From the NCBI GenBank assembly GCA_016647705.1, contig CM028327.1, forward strand, positions 46,431,977 through 46,495,976: a DNA stretch of 64,000 nucleotides. Direction: 5' to 3'. The DNA comes from Eucommia ulmoides. Lineage: Eukaryota > Streptophyta > Magnoliopsida > Garryales > Eucommiaceae. Position 1 is the stretch's first letter; every line of letters starts with the position of its first letter. Shown piece by piece: positions 11,714 through 31,100 of the stretch. A program made the position numbers and the translations under genes. Below the pieces are notes generated by a model. The model saw nothing but the letters and a program-made list of their open reading frames with translations. It did no database searches and was not told where the DNA came from.

Positions 11714-12802
11714 CTGTTAGTTCTTTTAGGATATACTTTAGAAGTATACAGAGAGAGAGAGAGAGAGGTGAAAGGAGAATATTTAGGTTTCTTCTTCCTC
11801 ATTGATACTGCTGTCTGTGCAGGGGTTGCTTGCATGGCATTGGCATTGGCATTGGCACAATGGGTGGTGGGAGAGATCTGACTGCTCCCTCATCAACACC
11901 ATGTTTCTCGTGTTCTATTCTATGCTTGTCTTTGGCTTTCTTCTTTATTCTTTTACTTGACATGCATCTTCCTTCTCTTTTTTCCCGATTCAACAGAGGT
12001 GGTAGGCTTCTTCAGTTTGAAATCTCCCACCAGAATGACTACATTACCCCTCCCCCCCAACCAAATTAATTTTTGCAGTGTGACATGTCATACTTGCAAA
12101 AACTAGGATCATTTGGGTGGGACAGCAAGGGCAGTTTGGCCTGAAAACATCATTTTTAATGTTGGGTTGGGCAAGTGCATTTGGAATGGAGTGTGCTCCA
12201 AGGGAGATTAGATTGCGTTGGGTTGGGCAAGTGCATTTGGAATGGAGTGTGCTCCAAGGGAGATTAGATTGCCTTTTTATTAAGAATTGCTATTAAGAAA
12301 TTTTAAGTGGCAAATTCTTTGACAATACATACAGCAGTGGCAGGCAAATTATTGAATTAAGATTCCTAGATTAGAGGATGAGACCAACTCATGACCGGAC
12401 CTGACCTGACTGTTTTTGTCTCTTGCTCTCTTTATATCATTTGAAGAAGTTGTTTGTGATTAATTAAATGTATTGAATTCATATGGAAACTGAAGGCAGT
12501 GCTTATTGGTATCAGTGCTGCTGCTGCTGACTGAAGGCAGATTCCCTCCGCTTATTATACTGATTTGCTGTTCACTGCCGGCCCATTACTCCAAATGACC
12601 AATTGTAGAAAACATCAAAAATATATTCTGAAATATCAAAAAATTATTCCAGACCAAGCTGTAGAAACCAATCCCAATACCCACTCAGCTTATTTTTCAG
12701 ATGTTCATGTCAAGGAATCAAATTTAATGCCAACATAAACTGATTATATCGCAGCCAATTAGTAAAGGGGACGCGAGAAGACGCCATGACTCCTACTTTG
12801 TT
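11633..12802. promoter_or_regulatory. APS2 upstream region and lumazine synthase 3' flank
   Basis: Holds microsatellites just upstream of the APS2 ATG: (CA)n/(TA)n at about 11683-11713 and (GA)n at about 11750-11767. The latter is a (CT)n pyrimidine tract on the APS2 strand and may lie in the 5' UTR or core promoter. A perfect 56-bp tandem duplication sits at 12161-12272. Nearer 12802 is the 3' UTR side of the lumazine synthase gene. No other gene seen. Confidence 0.5.
12161..12272. repeat. Perfect 56-bp tandem duplication
   Basis: Units 12161-12216 and 12217-12272 are identical base for base, starting GTTGGGTTGGGCAAG and ending GATTAGATTGC. The identity implies a recent event (or a cloning or assembly artefact). 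It lies between the lumazine synthase 3' end and the APS2 5' end. Confidence 0.95.
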
Positions 12803-20604
<7,802 letters not shown>

Positions 20605-20840
20605 AATTTCTGGTTTGCCGACGGAAGAGCAGTCGGCGAAGGAGGCGTGTGTCAACTCTCAAGTGCGAGATTTGGACCAGTACGGGATGGAGACGATCGA
20701 CGGCTGAGAGCTAAGAGCTACGGTGGCGTTTGATTAGGGTTTTTTTTTTTTTTTTTTTTCGGTAAATCGGTGAGACATCTTTCACTCATCATGGGTGAAA
20801 AGTCCCGGGGCAGAAAAAATTTTAATTTTAGTCCCGTCTA
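20605..20840 (-). promoter_or_regulatory. 5' flank of the lumazine synthase gene
   Basis: Sequence just upstream of the ATG at 20604, with higher G+C than the surroundings to about 20730 (likely 5' UTR). A T tract at about 20738-20759 and AT-rich repeat DNA follow. No clear TATA box was identified. Confidence 0.4.
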
Positions 20841-21103
20841 TTTTAAAAAGACGAAAATCCTGCACACAAATCTGCACACACACGATTACATGTAAAATTT
20901 TGTAATATGTTACAAATATTTCTGTATTTTGTAACATATAACAACTTTGTGTGTAAAATTTTGTTAGATGTAACAAAAATCACACAAAATATATGTAATT
21001 AATTACATGTAACTAAATGTACATAAATACATGTAATTAAAATTAAACTAATTTTTTTTTCAATATTTGTTAAATGTTACACATATATATGTACTTGTAA
21101 TAC
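20841..21103. repeat. Copy 1 of a direct repeat rich in ACATGTAAC
   Basis: Matches 21580-21873 over most of its length, in the same orientation, with an insertion in copy 2. Both start with a short A-run, then GCACACA-type sequence, then many variants of the near-palindrome TTACATGTAAC. The shared phrase GATGTAACAAAAATCAC is easy to spot at 20956-20972 and about 21724-21740. Noncoding. Confidence 0.75.
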
Positions 21104-21579
21104 ATAGTTAATATTATATAAGTACATGTAATAAAAAATACACAGATATATGTAAAAAAATATAATTATGAAATTGTAACTAATATTCGTTACATGTAAC
21201 TAATATTCACTATAAAATCGAATTTACTCACTAAGTTTTTCCTACAATACCTCTAATGTTCCTACAATCTCTGCAATACGGGACTAAAACTCTAGTGAAA
21301 TTCAACTTAAGAGATAAAATCAAAATCTACTAATAAGAAATGACTAATCATGGATTACACCCTAAAAATAGGACTAATCGCCGATTTCTCCCCTTTTTTT
21401 ATTCTCAAAAAATTAGGATTGAAATTCTATTTTTATTATGAATTATTTAAAATTGAAACATGGTAATAATCATTATTTTTAATTTAATTTTTTATTATTT
21501 AGTCTTGTAGTATAAATTATTAAAAAAATCTATATCTTATAATTAAGGGGCAATTAGTGAGAGGTCCCATATTTCACCC
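21104..21579. other. AT-rich spacer between repeat copies
   Basis: AT-rich noncoding DNA with a few more ATGTAAC-like words at its left. A phrase like GACTAATCGCCGATTTCTCC (21372-21391) resembles GACTAATTGCCAAATTTTCC after copy 2 (21883-21902), so the repeated unit may extend further than the core copies. Confidence 0.45.
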
Positions 21580-21873
21580 TTAAAAAGGCGAAAGCCTTGC
21601 ACACATGCCTGCATATGCACAGTTACATGTAACAATTTTGTGTATAAAATTACTGTATTTTGTAACATGTAATAATTTATTTATTTTTTAAACATGTAAC
21701 AACTTTGTGTGTAAAATTTTATTAGATGTAACAAAAATCACCCAAAATACATATAATTAGTTACATATAACTAAATATACACAAATACATGTAACTAATA
21801 TTAAACTAATTTTTTGTGTCCAATATTTGTTAAATGATACAAAATATTACAAATATATATGTAATTATAATAT
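21580..21873. repeat. Copy 2 of a direct repeat rich in ACATGTAAC
   Basis: Second copy of the repeat at 20841-21103, diverged by point changes and small indels. The two copies in the same orientation about 740 bp apart could be remnants of one mobile family or of an unequal duplication. Confidence 0.75.
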
Positions 21874-22571
21874 GTAAAATATGACTAATTGCCAAATTTT
21901 CCTATAATTAAAAGCGCAAGTCAAGCCTTGAAAATGAATTATGTTCAACTATCTATCATCTCTCCAATCCTATTATCCATTGAAATGAAGGGCCATGATT
22001 AACATTGGAGAAAAAACACTAGCGATTAATGAGGGCTAATAATTAGTCTCTTCTTGATAATGAATTAGGTTAAAAGCTTGAAATGTGAAAGAATTGAATG
22101 TACATAAGATAAGGGATGTGTTTGGAAACAGATGCAGAAACTAGGAATGTTTGAAAAATATGGACAAATGGAGAGATAGAGGGAAAAAAAAAGGAAAAAA
22201 TATTTTGACCCCTATATTTTGAATTAGTGTTAAAATAATTCTTATTAAATTTTTTAAAAGGTATAGATATCATTTTACATTAATTAGCTAAATCAATTGA
22301 TTTTTACCCGTTGATTGTTAAAGTGAACATAAACATTCACCATTGCACTTAATAGTTAAGAATAAGTGGTGTAATTGGTGACGAAAAAAAAATGCAAAAT
22401 GCAATTCGGTCTATCCACCTGGATTTATAAAGTTTTTAAAAAAAAAAATATGGGTGGGTAAATAGGGTTTAGATATTTATATAATTATATTATATTTTTG
22501 GTTTTGGATGTATGAATATAGGTTGTTTATTTGGAGAGATGTCAAAGATAAAAAAAAAAGAACATTTAATG
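21874..22571. other. AT-rich intergenic DNA
   Basis: AT-rich sequence with poly-A/T runs. No gene, RNA gene or element boundary recognised. Confidence 0.4.
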
Positions 22572-22944
22572 TAATATTATATACTAAAAGCAGAGGTCTA
22601 TATTTGAGAATGAATGAGGGATAAGAACATATCTTTCTTTATTTTCGCGAATTTGGCAAAAACATATACTATTGCAAATTGAAATTAATACATAATTTAA
22701 TAATCATTTAATACATTATCTTTTCAATTATAATGACAATAGAATATACTATTGCATATAGTTGAATTAATAAAAATTACAATAAAATTTAAATAGACAT
22801 ATTTAGACTAAAATCTACTTAAATTATACATTAATAAAATAAAGAATTCAAATTAAACAATAAATCATATGCATTAAAAAAAAATTGAATTCTGTAAATA
22901 AATAACTCAAAATCCCACGCATTGCGTGAGTATAAAGTAATAAT
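22572..22944 (+). mobile_element. Helitron-like nonautonomous element (tentative)
   Basis: The left side carries TATACTAAAAGCAGAG, a phrase common at the 5' ends of small plant Helitrons. The right side carries a short GC-rich palindrome at 22914-22930 (CCCACGCATTGCGTGAG) followed about 10 bases later by GTAAT, like the 3' hairpin and terminal CTRRT of Helitrons, though the terminus is not canonical. No coding capacity. Ends are approximate. Confidence 0.5.
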
Positions 22945-23589
22945 TGTTGAAAATAAGTTTTGGTCGTCCAATTTTTTCTTTTTTTCAAAAATAGTCACGA
23001 TTCATTTACCATGGCTTTCTTCTGATTTAAACAATCTCTCATTCTGACCTCCTGCAATAGCCGAATCCTGTTATAGAAAGTGTGTCTGGCGTGAAACATA
23101 CAACGACTTCGTAAATTCTACCATTGCAATCGTACAACTTATCAGAAAATATCCAAAATATACTTGAATTAATTTACAAAACATATTCTTTAACTTGGTA
23201 TGAATTTCATATTTTTTGGAGATCAAATCCCGAATGTGAATATTCACATTGCGTTGAATAGGGCAGTTACTCATTGGACAACTATATTTTTCGAAAAATA
23301 TTTGAATCCACTATCCCTACTAATCACTCCACTTCCCAAAAATAAACATCTTACCATTCCTCTCTCTCCCGGAACCCCTAGAACCCTAAACAATGGTTAC
23401 AAAAATCATTCGGTCACGTAAAACCTCAATATCGAAAATAAGAGATAAAGCATGATCATCAACAAAAAAAATGGGAGAGTGTTAGTCCACAAGGGGAGTC
23501 GTTGCTAGTTCATCGAACAATATTTGTCTCAACAACTAAATATTCCAACGTTTGTCAATATATTGCGATTTTGTGATATTTAATATGAA
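22945..23589. other. Intergenic DNA beside the MULE fragment
   Basis: No coding sequence recognised. It may include the 3' part of the MULE whose transposase lies to the right, but no terminal inverted repeat was found. Confidence 0.35.
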
Positions 23590-23940
23590 TGTTAACATCC
23601 GTTGTTGTGTGCATGTTGTTTTTTCGAGTCTGCTTAGGTTGTTGGAGATGTGTATGTGTTGTTTCTTTGTTATAATCAGGAACTAGGTGACTCCCTAAAT
23701 TCGTACATATACAAGCATTCAAATACCATTACACTTGATCAAATGAAGACTCATGATCACCATGCAAATCATCCTGAGCCTTTTCTATCCCATTAAAAGC
23801 AATGTGGTAGGGAATGTCAATACCATAATTATTCTTAAACGTGTGAACAACATCAATCGATCGAGTAGCTTTCGTGTTTTGTACTAAACCAAACAAGACT
23901 TCACCACGCTTGAATTCATCTTCTCGTTCTTATTTATTCT
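23590..23940 (-). pseudogene. MULE transposase fragment, downstream part
   Basis: On the minus strand the translation includes TKATRSIDVVHTFKNNYGID, IPYHIAFNGIEKAQDDLHGD and then HESSFDQV, followed by a stop and a further stretch WYLNACICTNLGSH. This matches the standard layout of plant Mutator-like transposases just before the catalytic domain (helix-turn region, YHKAxRGKEKALEELHGD, RWYxNAxxxTNPGSH). The catalytic DDE part is not visible beyond it. The other half of the gene lies at about 30672-31100, on the far side of a copia element. It is broken by at least the stop and the insertion. Confidence 0.72.
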
Positions 23941-24312
23941 TGCAGACAAATGCAGAAGCATTTAAACGGAAGTGTACATTTCGGATTCGGAAGACTCATT
24001 TACAACCCGTTCTTTGTTTTTTCTCTCGTCAGCAAGAAAAATATTACTAAAGTATTTTCCAACAATATCCACACATTCACTAACTAAGACCACTCAAATT
24101 TTCTGTAATATGATGAGAATAGAAACCTTAGAGGTATCAACGCATATTTATAGAGAAAATCCCAAATGGTGTGTTCGTTCCAATGGGTGTCTATCGAATA
24201 GACGTGATCCTTGAGATTAAGAGGTTTACTCATTCACATGGTGGCTATTCATGAAACATGGGGCCTATGTGGATGCTCCATAGGTCGACCTGACCAGCTC
24301 CATAATCCAACA
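23941..24312 (-). repeat. 3' LTR of the second copia element
   Basis: TG to CA, 372 bp, aligned to 30302-30671 and to the solo LTR at 5822-6193. Compared with those two it carries extra C-to-T and G-to-A type changes, as expected of methylated DNA decay. Confidence 0.87.
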
Positions 24313-25439
24313 TCTCTCACTGAGACACAATGGGCACTAAATATGTTTTTTTCTTTAAATTCATGCATTATATTCTATTCATACAAGTTGGTAGTGTGTG
24401 CGATTGACGAGTGTTTTCAAACAATGTAGGAATATCATATTAAATTTCTATCAAACTAACATGGTAACATCCTGCTGCAAAATAAAATACTTGTCTATGC
24501 CTCAGACCAAGTCAGTCACATTAAATTAAGCATTTCCAACCCCTCTAGAGTTTAAAACTCAGAACATATCTAATCTCTTTTGAAGTAGTGTGCTTATTTT
24601 CAATATATATATATATATAATTTTGGAAAATAGCTTTATATGTGGTGGCCACCATTAAGCACCGTACATTGCAATTTTAACAAGATGTGTTATTAAATTG
24701 TCTTCCTTTGATTCTTATATTACTCAATTTCTATTTGACTGTTTTCCTAAACATGTATGTCCCTTTAGACCGCATCAATCATAGTCATAGGATAACAAAC
24801 TAAATTAGCAACATCAAATTTCTGAATTATAACATAATTCCAAGTCATAAGGGCACAACTAGATCATTATTAATGATCTACATATATAGGGCTTACATAG
24901 TGAGAATACAGGGATTCATTTATCACTTTCCTATGTGGTCATCTTAAAGCACATGTAATATGATTTAGATGCTATGGTATTATACTCAAAAAAAAAGAAA
25001 GGATGTTATTCTAAATTACCATACGAATCTAAGTTCAATCACTACATAATTGATTGACTTGAGAACTTCAAGTTGATATTTCCTCGAGTATCTACTTGAA
25101 ATTTTACATTCGGCTATTCTTAGGCTACATGAAGTGTGGAAAACTTTTGTATTCAATTTTTCATAAACCTCATCTTGGCTCGTCCAAGGCAACATTGTAA
25201 AGAATTCTCTAATTCAATCTTCATAATTCTAAAGTCTCATCTTGCACGCTGTCTCAGCGTCGAGGCTGGTTGTTGTGTGAGTAGCCAACCATTTAGCCTA
25301 GTGACATCTACCATGATGGTAAAATGTGTACTATATGAAATATTCTAAATTATTCATCATACTTTTAATGAATGCAAATAAAGTATGAAATTATAAATGT
25401 ACATTGTGAGACTCTACCTCAGATGTAGTGATATTGAGT
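24313..25439. other. Noncoding 3' interior of the second copia element
   Basis: About 1.1 kb between the left LTR and the RNase H remnant. AT-rich with no recognisable domain. Confidence 0.5.
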
Positions 25440-28278
25440 TTAGATATGCTTCGTCTTTCCATGATACTTAGAATCCTTGACATATGCGAGAACAATCATA
25501 CTATCACAATGTATGGTTATAGGATCTGCAGAATATGGTACTATCTCAAGACTTTCAAAAATATTTTTAACCAAACAACCTCTTGAACAGTTGAAACACA
25601 AGCAACATATTATGCTTCCATAGTGGATAGTGCTATGCATGATTAATTTTTTTCTAGACCACAAAATAGAATTGTTGTTGAGTATGAAAGCATATTCTGA
25701 TGTCGACTTACGTTCATCCAAGTCACCACTCCAATTTGCATCACTATATCCTTGCAAATGTATATATCTACAACGATAGCAAAGTATATAGTCTGCGGTT
25801 CCAAGAAGGTACCACAAAATCCTTTTACTACTTTCCAATGAAAAATCCCTGGATTACTTAGGAAATGACTAACCGACCCCGCAGCATAACATAGGTCTGG
25901 TCGTGTACACATCATGACATACATTAGGCTTCTAATTGCACTTGCATATGGTATACGAGACATCTCTTCTTTTTCAGCATTAGTTCTAGATAAAGATCAA
26001 GACTCAAAGTATTACTCTTCTCAACAGAAGTGGTTATAAGCTTAGTATTATGCATTCAAAATTATTCAAGTACTTTCTTGATATAAGTCTGTTGAGACAA
26101 AGCAAGAAGTTTCTTAGAACGATCTCTAATAATTTTAACACCAAGTACATAATTTGCTTCACCTATGTCCTTCATATCAAAAGTAAAGGATAACTACTCT
26201 TTAGTGGAGACAATCATCCATATGTCATTTCCTGCCAATAAAATGTCGTCTACATACAGAGTAAGAATAATAAAACCCTTATCTGACCATTTTATATAAA
26301 TACAATGATCTTCCTCAATCATGATAAAGTCAAAAGTGATTATGGTTTGATGAAATTTTGGGTACCATTGTCTAGATGATTGTTTTAGGCCATAAATAGA
26401 ACGTTTTAACTTGCACCCTTTGAGCTCTTGTCCCTTGGCCACAAAACCAATAGTTTAATCCATATAGATCTCCTTATCTAGTTCGCCATTGAGAAATTAA
26501 TCTTAACATCCATTTGAAAAGGTTCTAAATCCAATTGGGTGACAATGGCTAGGATTTGGCGAATGGAGGCAAACCTAACAACATGTGAAAAAGTTTTCTC
26601 ATAATCTACACATTTTTTTTAGTGTAACATTTTGCCACGAGATAGTCTACACTTTTTTTTAGTGTAACCTTTTATCACGAGACGAGCTTTGTACCTATCA
26701 ATAGATCCATCTACCTGAAGTTTAATCTTTAAAAACTATTTGTTTCCAATAGATTTTCGTCCTTGCGGAAGATCAACTAATTCCCAAACTTGATTATTTT
26801 GCATAGATTTAATCTCATCTTCCATTACAGTTATCCATTCTTCAGCAGCATGCGATGATAAAACCTCTTGATAAGAGGAAAGCTCGTCGTCTTCTAGTGA
26901 AGAACACATGAAAAATTTCTCATCAATCCCAAATAGACGTCAACTTCTATGCAGCTGGAGAGTTTGAGAATTATTATTTTGTGGCACACTCCACTATTCT
27001 CTAAATCTCTCACACTATCCTCGGCGATTATTGGCGTGTTTGTAAAAGAACGAGGATTAATTTCTCCTCTCCGATCGAGGGATGATGTAGGTTTATCATT
27101 TGACTCATTCAGCTCATAAAGTTCTTTACTACCTCTTAGTTCACCTCTGCTTGGAAACTCATTTTCCATAAGTTCGACATCACGTGATCAATTCCAGTCA
27201 GTACGCCATTAGAACATTCATGTAACATCACATATCATTTGTAGTGATCAGTATATCTAATGAATGTGTACTTTTGAGCTCTAGAACCCAATTTTTCATG
27301 TGCATGTAATGTAACACGAACATAACCTGCAGATCCCTATGGTTGCAAGTGTTCTAATTCTGGTTTAAAACTAGTCCATAACTCATATGGTGTAGATAGT
27401 GCTGACTTGGAGGGCACTCTATTAAGGATGTAGGTTGTTGTCAATAAAGCATCTCCCTAGAAATTGATTGGTAGATAAGCGTGTGTCATCATTGACCTAA
27501 CCATATCTAATAAAGTTCAATTCCTACGGTCAGCTACTCTATTTTGTTGTGGAGTGCCTGGAATCGTTAACTGTCTAATTAATCCACTATTATCACATAA
27601 GTCCTTGAATTGTTCAGACAAATACTCACGTCCTCGGTTAGTACGTAAAATCTTAAAATTTTTACCTCTTTGATTCTCAACTAAATGAACAAATATTTGA
27701 AAGCAATCAAATGCCTCTGATTTGTGAGAAATGAGATAAATATAACCAAAACGCGAGTAATCATCAATGAGTGTGATAAAATAATTAGCACCATGTCGTA
27801 CTCTAACATTCATAGGTCCACAAATATCATAATGAACTAACTCTAAGTGAGATGTAGTTCTTCTAGCCTTACTAAAAGGCTTTCTTGTGGCCTTTTCAAC
27901 AAAACAAGATTCACAAACATGTAAGTTAATTCCCGAGAGTAGACCTAAAAGTCATTCTCGAGTTAACCTTGTCATTATTTCTTGCCCAATATGACCAAGT
28001 CGTGCATGCCATATAACAGATGTAGATATAATAGAATCATTATTATTATAAATTAAATATGTATCAAAATATAAAGAATCATCAACATCTAGTACATAAA
28101 ATCCATCTACTATGTGTCCACTACCATAAAACACGGAGTCTAAATAAAATTGAACAGAGTCTATAGTGAAACTAAAAGAAAAACCTAGTCCAACCATGGC
28201 TGCAATAGACATCCAGTTTCGTCGAATTCCAAGAGCATAGAGAACATCATAGAAAAGCACGGTGCGTCCATAACGCAT
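25440..28278 (-). pseudogene. Copia pol remnants (fossil)
   Basis: Separate open pieces carry recognisable copia domains. RNase H lies at 25440-25963 (SDANWSGDLDERKSTS), reverse transcriptase at 26194-26442 (KLKRSIYGLKQSSRQW and the catalytic YVDDILLAG), the integrase core at 27517-27813 (YFITLIDDYSRFGYIY) and gag-pre-integrase at 27952-28278 (IWHARLGHIG). The pieces are separated by decayed DNA and cannot be functional. Confidence 0.85.
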
Positions 28279-28499
28279 CTTTAATTTATAAGTTCCAATC
28301 CTATCACATCTTCGCTAGTGCTATTCCCCATGTAAATACGTTGACTCCCAATTAGAATTCTACGATACTTAATGAACCCTACTCGATCTTTTGCGATGTG
28401 TCTTGTCCAGTATCTACAATCCAATCAGGAAATGAATAAGCAACCAAGACATGACTGTACACATAGATATCATTTTGAAAGATAGAGTTGGTTTGTACC

Positions 28500-29340
28500 T
28501 TCTTTGGCGCAGTACATTCACGAGCGAAGTGACCAAATTTATCACAGTTGTAACACTTCAGCTTAGACTTGTCCTTCTTTTCTCCACGCTTGCCTTTTTG
28601 GTGCCTTTTATCTTTTTATAAGCAGGTCCTCCTATTTCTCATTGTCGTATTTTATCCTGCCACTTTCGCTTGGATCCAAATGTTTGGCGATGACTAAACT
28701 TAACGACAAACATAGAAGTGTTACCTTGTGCCTCCAACCTCTCTGCCTTTAATTACAAATGACATTGTAATTGGGTAAATGTTTGATAGTTTTATTATAT
28801 ATCATTGTGAGCTTCATTTGTTCCCAAGAATCAGGCAAAGAGCGAAGCACAATAAGGATTTGTTGCTCATCAAATAAGTTGTTACCAACTGCCTTAGGTC
28901 GCGTATCGTGGCCGATATTTTTTGAAGATGCTTAACCATCTTTGTTTTGGGAGACATCTTATAAGTTTCAAACTTAAGCGTCAAGACTCACAACCTAGTT
29001 GCTGATGTACCGGCAAATGCCAACTTCAAGGCATTCTACATCTCTAGTGCGGTGGCATAATCTTCATAATCATCAATCAAATCACCGTGCATATAGCTTA
29101 ACATAGTGAACCTTACACTATAATCTTTCTTGGCCCAATTTTGATAAGTTTTCATCTCACGCCGATGTTAGGCAGAATTACCTTCAAGAGGTGATTCCAT
29201 GCTATATATCAATGTTTCCAGAACCTCTCGCTCATTTAGAAGATACTAAATTTTATGATGCCAAATATTGTAGTTATTCTTATCTAATTTCTCAACTTTA
29301 GCAAGGTCCGTTACTATGTTCGTTAAAGCCATTTCACTAC
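28500..29340 (-). pseudogene. Copia gag remnant with zinc knuckle (fossil)
   Basis: At 28509-28560 the minus strand encodes a CX2CX4HX4C zinc knuckle (CYNCDKFGHFAREC), the nucleic-acid-binding end of gag. The region up to about 29330 holds decayed sequence of the gag polyprotein family (UBN2 type), with a likely gag start near 29330. Broken. Confidence 0.7.
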
Positions 29341-29739
29341 ATTTTATGCACATTAGGATATTAACACATGCACTAACAATTTTGCCGCAATAATCGAATC
29401 TAAAAAATAATAAATATCTCTATAGTATAAAATTAAAAATTTCACTATACTCATAATCATCTCTTGTATTTATAAATCTAAATATCATTTTTAAATGCAT
29501 TATGCGCAAAAAAAATGAGGAAAACATATCTCAACTTATTATTGTCCACATATTTTAATTTCATACTTTTCTAAATAAATATAATATGTATACCAAAATT
29601 AACTAAAATGAAATTTTCACACATAATTCATTCATGTTGACAATTAAATAAAACAAAATTTCATTTCATGGTATACAAGCAAGCATGAGATTAATGTGAT
29701 GTAACTTCGACATATTCGGATATAAATAAAGTGCGACAA

Positions 29740-29960
29740 CATAACCATAGCGTTGGCTTGTCCCAGTGATTGTTAGCCTTTATTTCGGGTTCTAAAGGGT
29801 ATAGGTTTGAAACCCATTAAGCTCCTACATAAGTTTTTTTTCCGCCATTTTAAAGGTTAGTTTAAAAAAAAAAAAACATAAACATGTCAGGACTCGAACT
29901 CTTGATCACCTTACCAATTCAACCGCTAAAGCACAAAGAGACATCAATGAACCAACATTA
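29740..29960. other. Two tRNA-like or SINE-like stretches in the element leader
   Basis: At 29751-29850 the plus strand has GGCTTGTCCCAGTGATTGTTAG (A-box-like) and about 50 bases later AGGTTTGAAACCC (B-box-like). At 29885-29938 the minus strand has GGTTGAATTGGTAAGGTGATC and then GTTCGAGTCCTGACA. These resemble internal RNA polymerase III promoter halves of tRNA-derived SINEs, in opposite orientations, inserted in the untranslated leader of the copia element. Neither folds as a tRNA by eye. Confidence 0.35.
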
Positions 29961-30301
29961 CGTGTGCATAAATAAATTATAAACAAAATAACGTCGTTTA
30001 GGTCGTCTTCTTCAGCGCTCCAGACCAAAAAAAAATGTTTAAATCACAGTGCCGAAATTCTAATTTTTTTTCTAAACTTTGAAAAATCGTATAAAATCAA
30101 TCGCAAGTCCAAATTTTATGAAATTTATATCGTTACACTCGTAATAAAATGTATAATTTTTATGTATAATTTTTTTCAGAAATATCAAACTTTTCAAAAA
30201 AAATATTTTCGACCCTTAATGAAAAAAAAACATAAAAACTATTGTTCATGCACTATAACAACATGATTTGGCGAAACGAGTCTATAAAGCTTTGATACCA
30301 A

Positions 30302-30671
30302 TGTAGAAAAATGCAAAAATATTAAAACGGAAGCATACTTTTCGGATTCGAAAGACTTGTTTACAACCCACTCTTCGTTTCTTCTCTCGTCGGCAAGAAA
30401 AATACTACTAGAGTATTTTTCAATAATATCCACATACTCACTAACCAAGGTCACTCAAAATTGTTGTAATATAATGGGAATAAAAATCTTAGAGGTATCA
30501 AAGTATATTTATAGAGAAAATCCCAAAGAGTGTGGCCGTTCCAATGGGTGTTTACCGAATAGACGTGATCCTTGAGATTAAGAGGTATACTCATTCACAT
30601 GGTGACTATCCTTGAAACATGGGGCCCATATGGACGCTCCATGGGTCGACCCATAATCCTATAATCCAAAA
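30302..30671 (-). repeat. 5' LTR of the second copia element
   Basis: Begins TGTAG directly after the primer-binding site. The outer end is less well conserved than in the two sister copies. It is closer to the solo LTR at 5822-6193 than to its own partner in several diagnostic places. Confidence 0.85.
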
Positions 30672-31100
30672 GGCAGTCCCACAAGAGTGGTTGTTTTCCA
30701 ACTTTCATATGCAAAAAAAATCAATTTATTTCATCTACTATGCCATGAACCATCCACTTATAGTCCCTTTCTTTCTTCAATGAACATTTAGTATTAACCC
30801 TCTTTTTGTCATTCTTCTTATATTTAAAATTGAATCCTACTTGAATAGAGTATTTCATAAATGCTTTTCTAAACTTTGATATTTTACCCTTAAAAATTTG
30901 TTTAACGTTTTTTTATTCCTTCAACCCAGTAATATGATAATAACACATTTTGAGGTAATGGACAAAAACTTGACAACAAATCATCATCCCTATAGGTGTC
31001 ACGCTTGTCCCCCCTTCCATCCCTATGTTTAATTAGCATATTATTATCACTACCTCCCAACCTGCTCCTACTACCAGATATCTTGACATTGATTTTCACT
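30672..31100 (-). pseudogene. MULE transposase fragment, N-terminal part
   Basis: On the minus strand the translation includes KYSIQVGFNFKYKKNDKKRV followed by NTKCSLKKERDYKWMVHGIV. This fits the N-terminal domain of plant Mutator-like transposases (xEFRxAxxxYSIxxGRDxKFxKNDxxRVxxxCxxxxCxWxxxxS). The downstream part of the same gene is at 23590-23940, after the copia insertion. An upstream open piece at 30902-31099 is in the same direction. Broken by stops and by the insertion. Confidence 0.62.

Larger units (their letters stand above)
23941..30671 (-). mobile_element. Ty1/copia LTR retrotransposon (fossil) inserted in a MULE
   Basis: LTRs are 23941-24312 and 30302-30671 (about 370 bp). Inside the right LTR, at 30288-30301, is a primer-binding site matching the initiator-Met tRNA type, and a purine-rich tract lies just inside the left LTR, so the element reads on the minus strand. 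From right to left: gag (about 28.7-29.34 kb) with a zinc knuckle at 28509-28560, pre-integrase (27952-28278), integrase (27517-27813), reverse transcriptase (26194-26442) and RNase H (25440-25963). This is copia order. The LTRs differ at roughly one site in six to eight, so it is old. It is broken, with probably more than ten disruptions. The 5-bp flanks do not match each other. MULE transposase sequence continues on both sides. Confidence 0.88.

Noticed and set aside
10862-12069. Plus- and minus-strand open frames around APS2 exons and its 5' flank
   Set aside because: Antisense or intron read-through of the spliced APS2 model, or frames running through microsatellites.
29880-29940. Functional tRNA gene
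   Set aside because: No acceptor stem or anticodon arm could be matched; only promoter-box-like words are present.
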